Assembly: GCA_938049225.1 (NCBI GenBank)
Contig: CALICM010000049.1
Span: 1 to 61,962, forward strand
DNA from: an uncultured Paracoccaceae bacterium
GTDB lineage: Bacteria; Pseudomonadota; Alphaproteobacteria; Rhodobacterales; Rhodobacteraceae
DNA length: 61,962 nt
Reading direction: 5' to 3'
Below, one piece after another: positions 59,817 through 61,962 of this stretch (positions within the stretch are counted from its first letter, which is position 1; each line of letters starts with the position of its first letter). A model generated the notes under the pieces. It made no database searches, was not told the origin of the DNA, and was given only the letters and a program-made list of their open reading frames with translations. The position numbers were made by a program, and so were the translations under genes.

Positions 59817-60569
59817 ATGCACCGTATTTTTTTCGCGTTCTTGCTGTGTTTGCCTTTGCCCGCCGTAGCACATTTCGGGTTTGTCCTGCCGCAAACTGCG
59901 ATGGTCAGCCAGCAGGATGGGCGCAGCCTGGACGTGACCTTCGCCTTCCTCCACCCGTTCGAGCAATTCGGCATGCCGCTGGCCGCCCCAGCACGGGTGA
60001 CGCTGTATGTGAACGGGACTGAAACCGATCTGACCGACACGCTGACCCCGACGCAGGTCTTTAACGAACCTGCCTTTACTGCCAAAGTACCCCTCACCCG
60101 ACCCGGCGCCTATGCAATCGCGATGGAACCGCAGCCCTACTGGGAACCGGCCGAGGATGTCTTTATCGTCCACCACACCAAGACCGTCATCGGCGCTTTT
60201 GGCGATGACACCGGCTGGGACACCGAACTGGGCTTGCCGACCGAGATCGTCCCCATCACGCGCCCCTTCGGTCTTTGGCAAGGCAACGCATTCCAAGGTG
60301 TTGTCAAAACTGGCGGCGCCCCTGCCCCGGGGGCGACGGTCGAGGTTGAGTATTGGAACACCGAAAGCGTCACCGCGCCCTCGGATTTGATGATCACGCA
60401 AACGGTCATCGCGGATGCAAATGGGGTGTTCACCTACACCCCACCCGGCCCTGGCTGGTGGGGTTTTGCAGCACTCACCGAAGCGGACTACACTTTGCCC
60501 TATGAGGGCGTCGAAAAGCCCGTGGAATTGGGCGCCGTGATCTGGGTACATTTCGAACCATGGCCCTAA
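59817..60569 (+). CDS. DUF4198 periplasmic protein, NikK-like
   Basis: 250 residues with a signal peptide MHRIFFAFLLCLPLPAVAHF, the mature protein starting with histidine or close to it. DUF4198 proteins are beta-rich and include NikK of ECF-type nickel importers; a mature N-terminal histidine is a recurrent feature that could chelate metal. Visible marks are AHFGFVLPQ, FLHPFEQFGM, TKTVIGAFGDDTGWD and the final PPGPGWWGFAAL. It lies 15 bp after the permease gene and overlaps the next gene by 10 bp. Confidence 0.82.
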   Translation: MHRIFFAFLLCLPLPAVAHFGFVLPQTAMVSQQDGRSLDVTFAFLHPFEQFGMPLAAPARVTLYVNGTETDLTDTLTPTQVFNEPAFTAKVPLTRPGAYAIAMEPQPYWEPAEDVFIVHHTKTVIGAFGDDTGWDTELGLPTEIVPITRPFGLWQGNAFQGVVKTGGAPAPGATVEVEYWNTESVTAPSDLMITQTVIADANGVFTYTPPGPGWWGFAALTEADYTLPYEGVEKPVELGAVIWVHFEPWP

Positions 60570-60886
60570 GAACCCTGACGCTCCTTTTGGCGCTAACAGC
60601 GCTGCCCGCCCAAGCCCACCGCTTGGTGATTTATGCCTATGCCGAGGGCAGCGAAGTGGTGGTCGAAGCCAAGTTTTCCAACGGTAACCCGGCAAAGCTG
60701 GGCGAGATCCGCCTGCTGGATCAGGCATCGACCGTGCTGCTTACGGCACCGCTCGACGCGGACGGTGAAACCCGCCTCCCGCTACCGCAAGCGGCCGCAA
60801 AGGGTCTGGTGGTCGAGGTAGAGACCGATCAAGGCCACCAAGACTATTGGCTTTTGACCCCCGCCGACCTGGGCGTGGCCCAATGA
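60560..60886 (+). CDS. Small periplasmic protein, NikL-like
   Basis: 108 residues with a signal peptide MALRTLTLLLALTALPAQA, after which the mature protein begins with His (AHRLVIYAYAEG). The remaining 85 residues form a beta-sandwich like a carboxypeptidase regulatory domain (GSEVVVEAKFSNGNPAK, then EIRLLDQ). This is the arrangement of NikL, the partner of NikK in nickel ECF systems. The start overlaps the DUF4198 gene, and the stop overlaps the binding-protein gene (ATGA). No ECF components (NikM, NikQ) are here. Confidence 0.7.
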   Translation: MALRTLTLLLALTALPAQAHRLVIYAYAEGSEVVVEAKFSNGNPAKLGEIRLLDQASTVLLTAPLDADGETRLPLPQAAAKGLVVEVETDQGHQDYWLLTPADLGVAQ

Positions 60887-61713
60887 GGTGGCTCGCCCTT
60901 CTTGTGGCGCTGGCCTGCACCCCCGTCGCGGCGCAAACGGTCACGACCGTGAACGGCCCCCTGGCGAGCATGGCCAAAACCCTCGGCGGGGATGCCATCA
61001 CGGTGCTCTACCCGGTCCCACCGGGCATCGACCCCGCGCTGTGGCGCCCCAGCATTGCCCAGATCGCGCAGATCCAATCCAGTGACCTGATCCTGCTCAA
61101 CGGCGCCGAGTTCGCCAAATGGACGGCCAAAACCTCACTCCCCCGGGCCCGCACCGTGAACACCAGCCGGGCGTTCCAGGACGCATATATCGCGACTGCC
61201 CAGGGCCTGACGCACACGCACGGCAATGATGGGGAACACTCGCATGCTGGCATCGCCCCCCTTGTCTGGCTCGACTTTAGCCAAGCCGCGCAACAGGCGG
61301 CCGCCATCGCGACAGCGCTCAAGCGCCTCACGCCAGATCAGGCCGCAGCGATTGACAGCCGCCTCACGACGCTTACCCAACAGCTGAACGCCTTGCACGC
61401 CCGTGCCAGCACCTTCGTGGGCACAAAGGTCCTTGCCGACCATAGCGGCTTTGAGTATTTCGCCCGCGCTTATGATCTCAGAATGACCGATATCGCCTGG
61501 ACGCCGGGCCAAGCCCCTGCGCCCAAGGATCTGGCACGCCTGACCACCGATGCCAAAATCATCCTCTGGCAAGCCCCACCCCATCCCGAGGCCGAAGCGG
61601 CCACCCAGGCCGCAGGGCTCACCTCGGTCCTCTTCTTTCCTGGAACAGATAACCCCGAAGGTTTTGTCGCGCAGATGACCGAAAACCTCGACCGCCTCGA
61701 AGCCGCACGGTAA
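60883..61713 (+). CDS. ZnuA-like metal ABC substrate-binding protein
   Basis: 276 residues from the ATG at 60883 (ATGA overlap), with signal peptide MRWLALLVALACTPVAAQ. The fold is of the cluster A-I zinc/manganese binding proteins: TVNGPLASMAKTLGGDAITV, a histidine-rich loop THTHGNDGEHSHAG, WLDFSQAAQQA, ADHSGFEYFARAYDLR and the end MTENLDRL. Two features differ from ZnuA. The first metal ligand, normally histidine in GxDPHxxxPT, is absent (GIDPALWRPS), and the operon has no ZnuB/ZnuC-type importer but a LolD/FtsX-type transporter. The His loop suggests zinc or nickel. It is the last gene of the operon. Confidence 0.83.
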   Translation: MRWLALLVALACTPVAAQTVTTVNGPLASMAKTLGGDAITVLYPVPPGIDPALWRPSIAQIAQIQSSDLILLNGAEFAKWTAKTSLPRARTVNTSRAFQDAYIATAQGLTHTHGNDGEHSHAGIAPLVWLDFSQAAQQAAAIATALKRLTPDQAAAIDSRLTTLTQQLNALHARASTFVGTKVLADHSGFEYFARAYDLRMTDIAWTPGQAPAPKDLARLTTDAKIILWQAPPHPEAEAATQAAGLTSVLFFPGTDNPEGFVAQMTENLDRLEAAR

Positions 61714-61917
61714 CAACCGCCTACCGCCAAAGGCTGCGCAATCCCACCGCTCGCACCACAAAGATCAAAAGCGTCACGTCCAAGGTACCCCGCGCTTTAG
61801 CGCACGGGGGCGTGGCGCGGCAGGAGCAATAGCTGAAAGTTGGTGATGGCCCTGAGGGGCGGCATATCATGGCGGTGTTGACGCGCCGCAATTCTCGCGG
61901 AGAAAGGGATATGCCAC

Positions 61918-61962
61918 ATGACGAGAGATACCATCACCACCTTGCCTGATCCAAATGGATTT
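61918..61962 (+). mobile_element. IS256-type transposase start, cut by the window edge
   Basis: The last 15 codons read MTRDTITTLPDPNGF, which resembles the opening of IS256-family transposases found in roseobacters. GGAGAAAGGG stands upstream. The 204 bp between the binding-protein gene and this ATG hold no gene; the part after about 61830 (CTGAAAGTTGGTGATGG) may be the IS end and leader. The call is based on a short peptide, so it is tentative. Confidence 0.55.

Noticed and set aside
1-61962. CRISPR arrays, prophage genes, toxin-antitoxin pairs and classical defence systems
   Set aside because: No short regularly spaced repeats and no matching protein motifs were seen on either strand.

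Overview
The window comes from an alphaproteobacterium, most likely a marine Rhodobacteraceae (Roseobacter-type) chromosome. The pointers are high GC, AddAB instead of RecBCD, a TsaE-AmgK fusion next to MurU, betaine-lipid genes btaA/btaB, the Anbu gene set and two RTX proteins. Both edges run into insertion sequences: an IS3-family orfA is cut by the left edge and an IS256-type transposase start is cut by the right edge. I see no CRISPR array, prophage, plasmid origin or rRNA. All statements are from reading alone; no searches were run.

Layout. 1-523: IS3 end, a gene remnant cut by it, and tRNA-Ser(GCU). 680-6083: RTX beta-propeller protein, ychF, trpA, an lldD-type FMN dehydrogenase, trxA. 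6150-14596: a leftward, overlapping operon tsaE-amgK, murU, addB, addA. 14674-17098: acyl-CoA ligase and an enoyl-CoA hydratase-like protein without the usual catalytic glutamates. 17254-20774: a rightward operon plcP-like phosphoesterase, btaA, btaB, glycosyltransferase, which reads as membrane-lipid remodelling. 20859-21779: a graveyard with a broken kptA (RNA 2'-phosphotransferase), a 5' piece of lepA and a 5' piece of azlC. 21884-26291: molybdenum cofactor operon fdhD-mobA-mobB-moeA plus an MFS transporter. 26816-33801: EI24/CysZ-like protein, nitroreductase, azoreductase, smc-GNAT, FMN reductase.

34350-38942 encodes a 1530-residue secreted-type protein: a CEMIP/TMEM2-like beta-helix, a G8-like domain placed after the helix, three tandem 121-residue repeats and a C-terminal RTX region. 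39066-46628: VOC protein, FAD oxidase divergent from mnmD (together resembling a split MnmC), EamA transporter, soluble lytic transglycosylase, dapA, SbmA/BacA-like transporter. 46848-50298: smpB, then lacI-type regulator, CaiB CoA-transferase and MaoC-type hydratase in an overlapping run. 50418-55494: a leftward operon CP-ATP-grasp, alpha-E, transglutaminase, Anbu, with an acyl-CoA dehydrogenase overlapping its end.

55683-61713: a periplasmic histidine phosphatase, a DUF1684 protein and a tight six-gene operon that pairs a LolD/FtsX-type ABC transporter with NikK/NikL-like proteins and a ZnuA-like binding protein. That operon and the Anbu operon are the best candidates for incompletely understood systems here; the CEMIP-like RTX protein and the gene graveyard are the most unusual single loci.
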